From CALABS01 sp050260775 (lineage in GTDB: Bacteria > Pseudomonadota > Alphaproteobacteria > Rhodospirillales > Magnetospirillaceae): 64,000 bases of DNA. The notes beneath the pieces were generated by a model. It worked only from the letters and a program-made list of their open reading frames with translations, made no database searches and was not told the origin of the DNA. Where the stretch lies: NCBI GenBank assembly GCA_050260775.1, contig JBLNCP010000019.1, positions 1 through 64,000 of the forward strand, given 5' to 3'. This document shows positions 42,305 to 51,499 of this stretch, in pieces. Made by a program: the position numbers and the translations under genes. Every line of letters begins with the position of its first letter. The stretch's first letter is position 1.

Positions 42305-43300
42305 TCATGGCGTCTGCGGCTTGTGGGGGCGGCGGGCGGGGGGGACGACCACGTGGTCGGCGTGGGCGTTGGTGCGCACCCGCTGCGGCGTCGCCGACTT
42401 GGACAGGGCGGCCAGCGCCACGAACCACGCCTTGGGCATGTCGACCGGCAGGCCGACCGGGATGCCGGCGATCTTGGGGGTGAGCTGGAAGGGGTGGCCG
42501 GGGTCCTGGAAGCCCGGCGAGGTGCAGGCGACGCAGGCGAAGCCGCCGTCGGTGCACGAGCCATAGCCGTTCCAGCGGCGGATGTTGCAGTCACCCGGCG
42601 CCTGGGTGGCCTTGCAGCCCAGATTCTCCATCAGGCAGCCGCGGTCCGACGGCCGCGCCGCGCTGGCCTTGAACTCGTAGAACTCGTTGCGGCTGCAGCC
42701 GTGGTGGGCGAGGTGGTCGGCGTAGGCGCGCGGCCGGCCCAGGGCGTCGAGGTCCTCGGCCGTCAGGCCGCCAAGTGAGAGCGCCGCCAGCGTCTCGACC
42801 AGCCAGCCAGGATGGGGGGCGCAGCCGGCGACGTTGACCACCGGCAGGCCGGACCGCGAGCGGAAGCCCTCGCCCAGGAAGGGCTGGAGGCCGACGGCGT
42901 CGGTGGGATTGTGGGTGGCCGCCGGCACGCCGCCATAGGCGGCGCAGCTGCCGACCGCGATCACGGTGCCCGCGTGGGCGGCGACGGCCCGCACCCACTC
43001 GGCCATGGGCCGGCCGGTGCCCGACATGATCTGGAACCGGCCGGTGCCGTTGGGCCCGGTCAGGACGGCGCCCTCGACGCACAGGGCGTCGACGCGGGTG
43101 CGTCCCTCGGCGCAACCGGACAGGATGGCCAGGGCGTCGGCGCCGCTCTCCTCGGACAGCGAGGGGTGCAGCAGCAGGCGGATGCCGAAGCGGGACAGCG
43201 CCTTGACCAGGCCGACATCGTCCGCCCCCAGGGCCGACATGGTGCAGCCCCCGCAACTGCCGGCCTGCAGCCACAGCACGGTGAAGTCGGCGCCCGCCAC
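42305..43300 (-). CDS. hupU: H2-sensing hydrogenase small subunit HupU/HoxB
   Basis: A 331-residue iron-sulfur subunit with WLQAGSCGGCTMSALGADD, AVGSCAAYGGVPAATHNPTD, NVAGCAPHPGW and C-terminal cluster cysteines (ENLGCKATQAPGDCNIRRWNG; FACVACTSPGFQ). It has no Tat signal or membrane anchor, as expected for the cytoplasmic sensor. I place the start at a GTG with a strong GGAGGAAC ribosome-binding site. The open frame runs further upstream but would overlap the divergent exported-protein gene and adds no conserved residues. Confidence 0.9.
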   Translation of the reverse strand: MAGADFTVLWLQAGSCGGCTMSALGADDVGLVKALSRFGIRLLLHPSLSEESGADALAILSGCAEGRTRVDALCVEGAVLTGPNGTGRFQIMSGTGRPMAEWVRAVAAHAGTVIAVGSCAAYGGVPAATHNPTDAVGLQPFLGEGFRSRSGLPVVNVAGCAPHPGWLVETLAALSLGGLTAEDLDALGRPRAYADHLAHHGCSRNEFYEFKASAARPSDRGCLMENLGCKATQAPGDCNIRRWNGYGSCTDGGFACVACTSPGFQDPGHPFQLTPKIAGIPVGLPVDMPKAWFVALAALSKSATPQRVRTNAHADHVVVPPARRPHKPQTP

Positions 43301-43303
43301 CTG

Positions 43304-43310
43304 TTCCTCC
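43304..43310 (-). promoter_or_regulatory. Ribosome-binding site that sets the hupU start
   Basis: The minus-strand GGAGGAA lies three bases before the GTG at 43300 (five counting from GGAGG). It supports the short, signal-less form of HupU over longer upstream starts. Confidence 0.75.
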
Positions 43311-43415
43311 GAAAGGGTCGAATTCGCCGCCACATTAGGCGCGGCGGGCCGGCGCAGGCAAGCATCCCCGGAAGCGCGCTTGATCGGCGGGGCGGGCGAT
43401 GCGACTGAGCCTGCC

Positions 43416-43808
43416 ATGAAGACCAGTTTCTGCTCCCTCGCCGCCGCGGCGGCGGTCGCCACCTCGCTGGCGGTGGCCCCGGCCACCGCGACCCGCACCA
43501 TGCCCCCGCCGACCGGTGGCGGGGACGAACAAGCGGTGCCGCAAACCCCCTCGATGCGCGTCGAGGTGCTGCCGGGCCGGATCACCGTCGAGCTGCTGGG
43601 CCCGGGCGCCCGCCCGCTCGCCTCGGAGGGCGCCTCCGGCAAGGCGGTGCTCGACGTCAACGGCCATCAGGTCGGGGTGGCGCTGCAGCCGGCCGGCGGC
43701 AACCTGCTGGTCGGGCAGGCGCCGTTCGTGGCCGGGGATTCGGTGGTGGCCGAGGTGACGGTCAGCGTGGCGGGACGGGTGCTGACGGCGCGCTACGAGG
43801 GGCTGTAG
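43416..43808 (+). CDS. Small exported protein of unknown function
   Basis: A 130-residue protein with a clear Sec signal (MKTSFCSLAAAAAVATSLAVAPATA), a Pro/Gly-rich linker and a compact beta-rich domain (VLDVNGHQVGVALQPAGGNLLVG; VVAEVTVSVAGRVLTARYEG). The pattern resembles periplasmic proteins found beside metal-efflux genes, but I cannot assign a family. It is divergent from hupU and may share its regulatory region; a link to hydrogenase is unproven. Confidence 0.72.
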   Translation: MKTSFCSLAAAAAVATSLAVAPATATRTMPPPTGGGDEQAVPQTPSMRVEVLPGRITVELLGPGARPLASEGASGKAVLDVNGHQVGVALQPAGGNLLVGQAPFVAGDSVVAEVTVSVAGRVLTARYEGL

Positions 43809-43825
43809 CCCGCACCGCCTCGTCC

Positions 43826-43904
43826 TGTCATCCCGAGGAGTGAAAACGACGAAGGATCTCGTCGGGTTGGGCCGAGGAGATCCTTCGCTGGGCTCAGGAT
43901 GACA
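43826..43904. repeat. Long imperfect inverted repeat, same family as 26.8 kb
   Basis: The ends TGTCATCC and GGATGACA are complementary, and internal arms GAAGGATCTC and GAGATCCTTC also pair. It lies between the convergent ends of the small exported protein and the glucan synthase and could terminate both transcripts. Confidence 0.8.
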
Positions 43905-43918
43905 ACAAAGAACCGAGA

Positions 43919-46582
43919 CTACACCGCCGCCTCGCACTTGGAGGTGACCGAGCTGCCGGGCTCCTTGGGTTTGGCGCCGTCGACCGGTTCCTTGGAGGGC
44001 AGGGTCGAGATCATGGAGGTGATCAGCGCCGCCAGGAACGGCATCGACTGCACCACCAGCACCAGAGACCACAGCCGCACATCGGGGTCCATGAAGTTGT
44101 TCTTGGGCAGCAGCACCGCGAAGGCTGCCAGCCAGTGCATCAGCACCAGCGCGGTCTCGTCGCGCGCCATCAGGAAGCCCTGGGTGAAGGCCGCCTTGTC
44201 GGCCATCTTGGGCGTACGCATGAACGGCGTCGACTTGGTGAAGATGCCCTGCCACATGGCCAGCGCGATGGCGTAGGTCAGGCCCATGCCGGCGATGGCT
44301 GACAGGATCTTCTGCTTGAACGTGCACTTCACCCGCGTGGTGTACAGGAACAGGTGGTGCACGATCTTGGCGACGAAGACGCCGACGGTGGGCAGGGTGA
44401 AGAAGGCCAGCGGCGTGTCGAAGAAGCGCGGCGCGAACACCATGCCGGCCGACCACACCAGGCTGGTCGCGCAGAACAGCAGGTAGAAGGCGTCGGCGAA
44501 CCACGGCAGCCAGCCCGACACGAAGTGGTACTTCTGTCCGGCGGTCAGGCCGGTCTTTTTGAAGGGGATCAGGCTCTTCCAGTGCGCCTTGAGGATCTGC
44601 ACGGCGCCGTAGGCCCAGCGGAAGCGCTGCTTCTTGTAGGCCATGAAGCTGTCGGGGACCAGGCCATGGCCCATGCGCTCCTGGATGTAGCAGGATTCGT
44701 AGCCCACCCGCATCATGCGCAGGCCGAGCTCGGCGTCCTCGACGATGCACCACTCGGCCCAGCGGCCGGCCTTCTCCATCGCCTCCTTGCGCACCAGCGT
44801 CATGGTGCCGTGCTGGATGATGGCGTTGGCCTCGTTGCGGAACACCATGCCGATGTCGAAGAATCCGGCGTACTCCCAGTTGATCATCTCCTTGAAGAGA
44901 TCATGCTGCCACTCGCGGTGGTCCTGGGGGGCCTGCACGTGGCCGACCTTGGGGTCCTCGAAATAGGGCACCAGCGAGCGCAGCCAGTCGCGGCGGACCT
45001 GGTAGTCGGAATCGACCACGCCGATGATCTCGGCGTCGGGGGCGGTCTGGGTCAGCGCGAAGTTGAGGGCGCCGGCCTTGGCGCCCGGCCACGGCGCCAG
45101 GTGGAAGAACTTCACCTTCTCGCCCAGGGACTCGCAGTATTCCTTCACCGGCTCCCACACCTTGGGATCCTTGGTGTTGTTGTCGAGCACCAGGATCTCG
45201 AAGTTGGGGTAGTCGAGCGCCATCAGCGAATCGATGGTCAGCTTCACCATCGCCGGCGGCTCGTTGTAGCAGGGCAGGTGCAGCGACACCTTGGGGAAGC
45301 GCTTGATGTGGTCGTCGGGCAGCGGCTTGAAGCCGCGCTTGAGGCGACCGGCCCAGGTCAGCTCGGTCAGCTCGATGCCCGAGATCAGCACCACCACCAG
45401 CAGCAGCAACTGCGCCGGCGCCATCACGCCCACCATCAGCGCCATGGAGGGGGCGAGGTCGCGGATGACCGGAACCGACATGGTCCAGATCACCAAGGTG
45501 GCGGCGAACTGCACCAGCACGGCGTAGAAGATCTTGCCGGGCAGGCGCAAATCCTTCCATCGCCACAGGAACCACGCCAGCGGCAGGAAGCCGATCAGGG
45601 TGGCGGCGGCGGCCTGGAACGGCCATTCCTCGAATTCGATGACTGGGCCGATCCAGTTGAACTTCGGCGTGCGCTCGACCGTCCACAGGCCCCAGTGCTT
45701 TTCCGAGGCGTTGTTGTCGAGGTTGACCTTCCACGGCTGGTCGAAGGCTTCGATGACGTTGTATTCGAGCCCTTCCTCCTGCGCCCAGTTGAGGAAGCGG
45801 CGCAGGAACAGGGCCTGGTTGACCAGCGAGGGCTCGGCGTTGCCGTAGGCGCGGCCGGCCGACGGCCAGCCCACCTCGCCGATGAAGATCGGCTTTTCCG
45901 GGAACCCGGCCTTGACCTCGCGCACCATGCGTTTGGTGAAGTCCAGCGCCCCCTCGATGTTGACGCCTTCCCAGAATGGCAGGGTGTGGATAGTGATGAA
46001 GTCCACTTCCTGGGCGATCTCGGGATGCTCGAGCCAGATCGACCACGCCTCGGCGGTGGACATCTTGACGCGGGGCGGCAGCTCGGCGCGCACGCGGCGC
46101 AGATAGCGGATCATCTGCTCCGGCGTCAGGCGGTGCAGCGTCAGATTTTCGTTGCCGACGATCACCCGCTCGACGTTGGGATTGTCCCGGGCGATGCGGA
46201 TGATGTTGGCGATTTCGACCTCGTTGCGGGCGAGGCGCTCGTCGATCCAGGCGCCCGGCATGGCCTTGAGGCCGTGCTTGGCCGCCAGCTCGGGGACGGC
46301 GTCCTGGCCCTCCAGCGTGGTGTAGGTGCGGACCTGCTCGACCTCGCCGGCCAGCATGGCCAGGTCCTGGTCGATCTCGTCGCGGCTGGGCAGCATGGTC
46401 TCGTCGAGCCATGGCCGCTTGCGCGCCTCGGTGGGGTCGTCGCCGACCCGGCCCGGGCTGAACGAGACGCTCTTGATGGTGCCGGCCCAGGGCAAGCCCG
46501 ATTGCGGCCGGTTCATCGCCGCCCAGAAACCGAGGTTGCCGAGGACGATGAGGACCAGGATGACGAAGCCCGAAAGACGCAT
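43919..46582 (-). CDS. GH17-GT2 beta-glucan synthase-like membrane protein
   Basis: An 887-residue fusion. An N-terminal anchor (FVILVLIVLGNLGFWAAM) precedes a GH17-like domain with acidic residues in VIVGNENLTLH and FIGEVGWPSAGRAYG. Transmembrane spans follow, then a family 2 glycosyltransferase with LVLDNNTKDP, IGVVDSDYQVR, VQAPQDHREW, EDAELGLRM and QRFRWAYGA (QxxRW), and more transmembrane spans. This layout is that of NdvB-like synthases making beta-1,3 or cyclic glucans, where the GH17 part can transglycosylate. The product is inferred, not shown. Confidence 0.87.
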   Translation of the reverse strand: MRLSGFVILVLIVLGNLGFWAAMNRPQSGLPWAGTIKSVSFSPGRVGDDPTEARKRPWLDETMLPSRDEIDQDLAMLAGEVEQVRTYTTLEGQDAVPELAAKHGLKAMPGAWIDERLARNEVEIANIIRIARDNPNVERVIVGNENLTLHRLTPEQMIRYLRRVRAELPPRVKMSTAEAWSIWLEHPEIAQEVDFITIHTLPFWEGVNIEGALDFTKRMVREVKAGFPEKPIFIGEVGWPSAGRAYGNAEPSLVNQALFLRRFLNWAQEEGLEYNVIEAFDQPWKVNLDNNASEKHWGLWTVERTPKFNWIGPVIEFEEWPFQAAAATLIGFLPLAWFLWRWKDLRLPGKIFYAVLVQFAATLVIWTMSVPVIRDLAPSMALMVGVMAPAQLLLLVVVLISGIELTELTWAGRLKRGFKPLPDDHIKRFPKVSLHLPCYNEPPAMVKLTIDSLMALDYPNFEILVLDNNTKDPKVWEPVKEYCESLGEKVKFFHLAPWPGAKAGALNFALTQTAPDAEIIGVVDSDYQVRRDWLRSLVPYFEDPKVGHVQAPQDHREWQHDLFKEMINWEYAGFFDIGMVFRNEANAIIQHGTMTLVRKEAMEKAGRWAEWCIVEDAELGLRMMRVGYESCYIQERMGHGLVPDSFMAYKKQRFRWAYGAVQILKAHWKSLIPFKKTGLTAGQKYHFVSGWLPWFADAFYLLFCATSLVWSAGMVFAPRFFDTPLAFFTLPTVGVFVAKIVHHLFLYTTRVKCTFKQKILSAIAGMGLTYAIALAMWQGIFTKSTPFMRTPKMADKAAFTQGFLMARDETALVLMHWLAAFAVLLPKNNFMDPDVRLWSLVLVVQSMPFLAALITSMISTLPSKEPVDGAKPKEPGSSVTSKCEAAV

Positions 46583-46879
46583 GGGAGCAAGAAGCCCGTG
46601 TCAAGCGGTTGCGAGGAGGCGCGATATCCGTCCGGCGGGCCCGATGGCCCATGTGCGCAGGACTGGCGAACGGCCGGGGAGGTTAGCCAAAAAGCCCCTG
46701 ACTGTCCAGGGAGCCGACCACGCGCTTCGGGATGGCGGGGGCAGGGGTCGGCGGCGGATGCCCCGGGGAGACAAGCGCCATACGACGGAGGGGTCGTCAA
46801 GGGGAGGCGTCTCGGCACTGGCATTTCCCGAGCCGTGGCGGTAAATGCATCAGCCCTGAATTGGCCGGCCGGAGTGCCC
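46583..46879. other. Divergent intergenic region
   Basis: 297 bases between the glucan synthase and tex start codons, transcribed in opposite directions. It must carry both promoters, but I see no clear sigma-70 or sigma-54 element, repeat or RNA gene. A GGCCGGAG site precedes tex. Confidence 0.4.
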
Positions 46880-49222
46880 ATGAGCAGCGTTAAGTCGATC
46901 CCCGCCCGCATCGCCGAGGAGCTCGGCGTCCGTGACGCCCAGGTGGCCGCCGCGGTGCAGATGCTGGATGAGGGCAGCACCGTCCCCTTCATCGCCCGCT
47001 ACCGCAAGGAGGCCACCGGCGGCCTCGACGACACCCAGCTGCGCCGTCTGGAAGAGCGCCTGGTCTATCTGCGTGAGCTGGAGGAGCGCCGTGCCGCCAT
47101 CCTGGCCAGCATCGCCGAGCAGGGCAAGCTGAGCGACGAGCTGGCGGCTCAGATCGCGGCGGCCGACACCAAGGCGCGGCTGGAGGACCTTTACCTTCCC
47201 TACAAGCCCAAGCGCCGCACCAAGGCGATGATCGCCCGCGAGCAGGGGCTGGAGCCGCTGGCCGACGCCCTGCTGGCCGATCCCACGCTGGCGCCCGAGG
47301 CCGAGGCGGCCAAGTACGTGGACGCCGAGAAGGGCGTCGCCGACGTCAAGGCGGCGCTGGACGGCGCCCGCCAGATCCTGATGGAGCGCTTCGCCGAGGA
47401 TGCCGAACTGCTCGGCGCTCTGCGCGAGCACCTGTGGGAGACCGGCGTGCTGGTCTCCACCGTCGCCGAGGGGCAGCAGGAGGCCGGGGCCAAGTTCTCC
47501 GACTACTTCGATTACCGCGAACCGATCCGCGCCATCCCGTCCCACCGCGCCCTGGCGCTGTTCCGGGGGCGCAACGAAAACGTTCTGCACCTGAAACTGC
47601 TGACCCGCGACGAGGCCGAACGGCCGGAAGGCACGGTTTCCAACGCCGCCGGCGAGTGCGAGCTGAAGGTCGCGCGCCGCTTCAACGTCTCGGACCGCGG
47701 TCGCGCCGCCGATGCCTGGCTGGTGGAGACCGTGCGCTGGGCCTGGCGCGTCAAGATCCATCTGCATTTGGAGTTGGAGCTCACCAACCGCCTGCGCGAG
47801 GCGGCCGAGGAGGAGGCGATCAACGTGTTCGCCCGCAACCTCCGCGCCCTGCTGTTGCAGGCGCCGGCCGGCATGCGCGCCACCATCGGCCTCGACCCCG
47901 GCATCCGCACCGGCGTCAAGGTGGCGGTGGTCGACGGCACCGGCAAGCTGGTGGAAACCACGACGGTCTATCCGTTCCCGCCCAAGAACGACGCCATGGG
48001 CGCGCTGATGACCGTCGCGGCTCTGGCGCGCAAGCACAAGGCCGAGCTGGTCGCCATCGGCAACGGCACCGCCAGCCGCGAGACCGACAAGCTCGCCGCC
48101 GAGGTGATCAAGCGCAATCCCGAGCTCAAGCTGCAGAAGCTGGTGGTGTCCGAGGCCGGCGCCTCGGTGTACTCGGCGTCCGAGTTGGCGGCGCAGGAAT
48201 TCCCCGACGTCGACGTCAGCCTGCGCGGCGCCGTCTCCATTGCCCGCCGCCTGCAGGACCCGCTGGCCGAGCTGGTCAAGATCGACCCCAAGTCCATCGG
48301 GGTCGGCCAGTACCAGCACGACGTCAACCAGCCCCGCCTGGGCCGTTCGCTCGACGCGGTGGTCGAAGACTGCGTGAACGCGGTGGGCGTCGAAGTCAAC
48401 ACCGCCTCCGCTCCCTTGCTGGCGCGGGTCGCCGGCCTCACCCCGGCGGTGGCCTCCAACATCGTCGCGTTCCGCGATCGCAACGGGCCGTTCGCCAGCC
48501 GCGAGGCCTTGAAGCAGGTCGACCGCCTGGGGCCCAAGGCGTTCGAGCAGGCCGCGGGCTTCCTGCGCGTGATGAACGGGGTCAACCCGCTGGACGCCTC
48601 GGCGGTCCACCCCGAGGCCTATCCGGTGGTCGAGCGCATCGCCGCCGCCACGGGCCGCGACGTGCGCTCCATGATCGGCGACGTGCCGTTCCTGCGCTCG
48701 CTGAAGCCGGCGCAGTTCACCGACGAACGGTTCGGCGAGCCCACAATCCGCGACATTCTGAAGGAGCTGGAGAAGCCCGGCCGCGACCCGCGTCCCGAGT
48801 TCAAGACCGCAGCCTTCCAGGAAGGCGTCGAGACCATGGAGGATCTCAAGCCCGGCATGGTGCTGGAGGGCGTGGTCACCAACGTCACCAATTTCGGCGC
48901 CTTCGTCGATATCGGTGTCCACCAGGACGGCCTGGTGCACGTTTCGGTGCTGGCCAACCGCTTCGTCAAGGACCCGCACGAAGTGGTTAAGCCCGGCGAC
49001 GTCGTGAAGGTCAAGGTTATCGAGGTCGACCTCAAGCGCAAGCGCATCGCGCTGTCCATGCGCATGGACGAGACCCCCGCCCCCCGTTCCCCCGGGCACG
49101 GCGACAAGGTATTGTCGAAGCCGCAGGCCAAGGCAGCCGCCCGTGCCGCCGGCCCTTCCACCGGTGGCGGTGCCCTGGGCGGCGCCCTGGCCGAGGCTTT
49201 CGCCAAGGCCCGCAAGAAGTAG
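46880..49222 (+). CDS. tex: Tex-family transcription accessory / RNA-binding protein
   Basis: A 780-residue Tex protein, the family's usual length. It has the N-terminal helical region (STVPFIARYRKEATGGLDD; DLYLPYKPKRRTKAMIA), the YqgF-like nuclease fold (TIGLDPGIRTGVKVAVVDG; AIGNGTASRETDKL), a helix-hairpin-helix region (IVAFRDRNGPFASREAL) and a C-terminal S1 domain (GMVLEGVVTNVTNFGAFVDIGVHQDGLVHVS). Tex binds nucleic acid and is linked to transcription and stress tolerance. The ATG follows GGAG at good spacing. Confidence 0.93.
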   Translation: MSSVKSIPARIAEELGVRDAQVAAAVQMLDEGSTVPFIARYRKEATGGLDDTQLRRLEERLVYLRELEERRAAILASIAEQGKLSDELAAQIAAADTKARLEDLYLPYKPKRRTKAMIAREQGLEPLADALLADPTLAPEAEAAKYVDAEKGVADVKAALDGARQILMERFAEDAELLGALREHLWETGVLVSTVAEGQQEAGAKFSDYFDYREPIRAIPSHRALALFRGRNENVLHLKLLTRDEAERPEGTVSNAAGECELKVARRFNVSDRGRAADAWLVETVRWAWRVKIHLHLELELTNRLREAAEEEAINVFARNLRALLLQAPAGMRATIGLDPGIRTGVKVAVVDGTGKLVETTTVYPFPPKNDAMGALMTVAALARKHKAELVAIGNGTASRETDKLAAEVIKRNPELKLQKLVVSEAGASVYSASELAAQEFPDVDVSLRGAVSIARRLQDPLAELVKIDPKSIGVGQYQHDVNQPRLGRSLDAVVEDCVNAVGVEVNTASAPLLARVAGLTPAVASNIVAFRDRNGPFASREALKQVDRLGPKAFEQAAGFLRVMNGVNPLDASAVHPEAYPVVERIAAATGRDVRSMIGDVPFLRSLKPAQFTDERFGEPTIRDILKELEKPGRDPRPEFKTAAFQEGVETMEDLKPGMVLEGVVTNVTNFGAFVDIGVHQDGLVHVSVLANRFVKDPHEVVKPGDVVKVKVIEVDLKRKRIALSMRMDETPAPRSPGHGDKVLSKPQAKAAARAAGPSTGGGALGGALAEAFAKARKK

Positions 49223-49246
49223 GCCCGTTAGAAGAATGGAGAGTCG

Positions 49247-50494
49247 ATGCGTCGCCTGATCGCTGCCGCCCGCCTGGTTGCCGTCCTCGCCCTGGGCCTG
49301 GTGCCCGCCGGCGCCATGGCGCTGCCGGTGGGGTCGGGCGCCAGCGATCCCTCGGTGGTGCTGGGGGTGGTGGCGACGCTGACCGGCCCCGGTGCCGTCG
49401 CCGGCCAGGACATGGTGGACGGCTTCAACCTGGCGCTGCGCCAGCTGGGCGGACGTTTTGCCAACCAGGAGGTGCGGGTCGTCGTCGCCGACGACAAGGG
49501 CTCGCCCGACGTCGCCGCGCAGCAGGTCCGCCGCCTGCTCGAACGCGAGCGCCTCGACATGGTCCTGACGGCGGTGTCGCCGGCCTCGCTGGCGGCCATC
49601 GCCCGGCCGCTGTTCGAGGCCCGGCTGTTCGTGCTCAGCCTCGATCAGACCCCGCCCGCGTTCGCCCACGAGGCGTGCAGCCCCTGGCTGTTCCAGATCG
49701 GCGCCCCCAACGAGGGCGTCCATGAGGCGATGGGGCAGTTGCTGGCGGCCGAGAAGGTGCGCCGGTTGGCGGTGATCGGGCCCGAGGCGCCGTCCACCCC
49801 CGACGCGGTAGCCTCGCTCAAGCGCACGTTTCCCGGCGAGATCGTGGCGGTGCTGACCCCCCGCCACGGAGCGGCCACCCTGGAGCCCGAGGTGGCGCGG
49901 CTGAAGGAACTCAAGCCGGATGCCGTCTATTCGCTGTTGACCGGCGGCATGGGGGTGGCGTTCGTGCGCTCCTACGGCGCCGCCGGGCTCAAGGCCGAGT
50001 CGCCGCTGTTCGTGCCGTGGAATGCGGTCGAGCGGCAGTTGCTGCCGGCCATGGGCGACGCCGCCGCCGACCTGGTCAGCGTCGGCCCGTGGAGCCCCGA
50101 CCTCGACAGCGTGCCCAACAAGCGCCTGATCACCGACTTCGAAACCGAATACGGCCGCCCGGCCACCACCTGGGCGGCCCAGGCCTACGACGCCGCCTTC
50201 CTCATCGATTCCGCCCTGAGGGCGACGCACGGCAAGACCGCCGATGCCGACGCGGTGCGCGCCGCCCTTCGCCGCGCCGACTTCGTCTCGGCGCGCGGCG
50301 GCTTCCGCTTCAACACCAACCAGTTCCCGATTCTCAGCTTCTACGCCCGCAAGGTGGGCCGCGACGCCAAGGGCCGTCCGACCCATGAGCTGCGGGGGAC
50401 CGTGCTGAAGGACTGGCGCGACCCCAAGGCCTCGACCTGCACCATGCGCTGGACCGAGGAACCGCCGCCGCCGCCGGCCGCGAAGAAGCCGTAG
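49247..50494 (+). CDS. Periplasmic ABC-type (Leu/Ile/Val-family) substrate-binding protein
   Basis: A 415-residue type I periplasmic binding protein. A Sec signal (LIAAARLVAVLALGLVPAGAMA) precedes VVLGVVATLTGPGAVAGQDMVDGFNLAL, VADDKGSPDVAAQQVRRLLE and a second lobe with YSLLTGGMGVAFVRSYGAAG and TWAAQAYDAAFLI. It has a Pro/Lys-rich tail. There are no permease or ATPase genes nearby, so it may serve an unlinked transporter or a sensory role. It follows tex by 24 bases. Confidence 0.85.
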   Translation: MRRLIAAARLVAVLALGLVPAGAMALPVGSGASDPSVVLGVVATLTGPGAVAGQDMVDGFNLALRQLGGRFANQEVRVVVADDKGSPDVAAQQVRRLLERERLDMVLTAVSPASLAAIARPLFEARLFVLSLDQTPPAFAHEACSPWLFQIGAPNEGVHEAMGQLLAAEKVRRLAVIGPEAPSTPDAVASLKRTFPGEIVAVLTPRHGAATLEPEVARLKELKPDAVYSLLTGGMGVAFVRSYGAAGLKAESPLFVPWNAVERQLLPAMGDAAADLVSVGPWSPDLDSVPNKRLITDFETEYGRPATTWAAQAYDAAFLIDSALRATHGKTADADAVRAALRRADFVSARGGFRFNTNQFPILSFYARKVGRDAKGRPTHELRGTVLKDWRDPKASTCTMRWTEEPPPPPAAKKP

Positions 50495-50504
50495 GAGACC
50501 CCCG

Positions 50505-51380
50505 ATGCTCGACTACGATTTCCCGCTGTGGCGGCCGCCGTCCGAGGGCTCGAACCTCATCATCCAGGCCAGCCTGGGATGCGGCTACAACCAGTGCTCC
50601 TTCTGCTCGATGTACAAGGTCAAGCAGTACCGCGAGCGCCCCCTCGACGAGGTGTTCGCCGACATCGAGCAGGCGGCCACCGCCTGGCCGACGGCGCACC
50701 GGGTGTTCCTGGCCGATGGCGATGCCTATGGCCTGCCGACCGAGACTCTGGCCGCCATCTGCGATCGGCTCAAGCAGCGCCTGCCGTTGCTGCAGCGGGT
50801 CTCCGCCTACGCGACGCCGTTCAACATCTTGAAAAAGAGCGCCGAGGAGATCGCCCTGCTCAAGGAGAAGCGGCTGGGCTTGGTCTATCTCGGGATCGAG
50901 ACCGGCTCGGACATGCTGCTCAAGAAGATCGCCAAGGGCTCGGCCCGGCAGATGGAAGCGGCGCTGGTGCGCGCCGCCGAGGGCGGCCTCAAGGTCTCGG
51001 CCACCATCATCACCGGCCTGGGCGGCAAGGCCCATTGGCAGGAGCACGTGGACGCCACCGCCGCGTTGATCAACCGGGCGCCGCCCGCCTTCCTCTCGAC
51101 GCTCCAGCTCGGCCTGGACGGCGAGGTGGCGCCCCGCTTCTTCGAACGCTTCGGCCCCGGCTTCGAGTGGCAGGACGACCACGGCGTGCTGCTCGAACTC
51201 CAGCGCCTGGTCGAGCGCCTCGACCCGCCACACCCGGTGATCTTCCGCTCCAACCACGCCAGCAACGCCCTGGCACTGGCCGGCACCCTGCCCAAGGACA
51301 AACCCAAGCTGCTGGAGCAGTTGGCCCAGGCGGTGGCCGGGTATCGCGAGCTGCGCCCGACCTGGGCGCGCGGGCTCTAG
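50505..51380 (+). CDS. Radical SAM protein
   Basis: A 291-residue radical SAM enzyme. The cluster motif ASLGCGYNQCSFCSMYK has C-x4-C-x2-C spacing, as in a subgroup whose N-termini read SEGSNLIIQ. GIETGSDMLLKKIAKG and ITGLGGKAHWQEH also match that group. The reaction is unknown. It follows the binding-protein gene after ten bases and is probably co-transcribed. Confidence 0.85.
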   Translation: MLDYDFPLWRPPSEGSNLIIQASLGCGYNQCSFCSMYKVKQYRERPLDEVFADIEQAATAWPTAHRVFLADGDAYGLPTETLAAICDRLKQRLPLLQRVSAYATPFNILKKSAEEIALLKEKRLGLVYLGIETGSDMLLKKIAKGSARQMEAALVRAAEGGLKVSATIITGLGGKAHWQEHVDATAALINRAPPAFLSTLQLGLDGEVAPRFFERFGPGFEWQDDHGVLLELQRLVERLDPPHPVIFRSNHASNALALAGTLPKDKPKLLEQLAQAVAGYRELRPTWARGL

Positions 51381-51499
51381 CCGTCTTCCCCCGCAAGCGC
51401 CCATTTTCCCCGCAAGCGAGAGACCGCCCTTCCGCGTCGGTTGACTGCCGCCGTGCCGCGACAATGTGGCAAGGACGGGACATCGCGCGTGGAGGCGAC

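Noticed and set aside
42305..43660. Longer hupU start that would give an N-terminal extension
   Set aside because: The extra residues show no Tat motif or conservation, would overlap a divergent exported-protein gene, and a strong ribosome-binding site supports the GTG at 43300.
46850..50386. A 1178-codon minus-strand open frame
   Set aside because: It runs opposite to tex and the binding-protein gene, which have full family matches, and its translation is low-complexity Gly/Arg/His-rich. It is an antisense shadow in GC-rich DNA.
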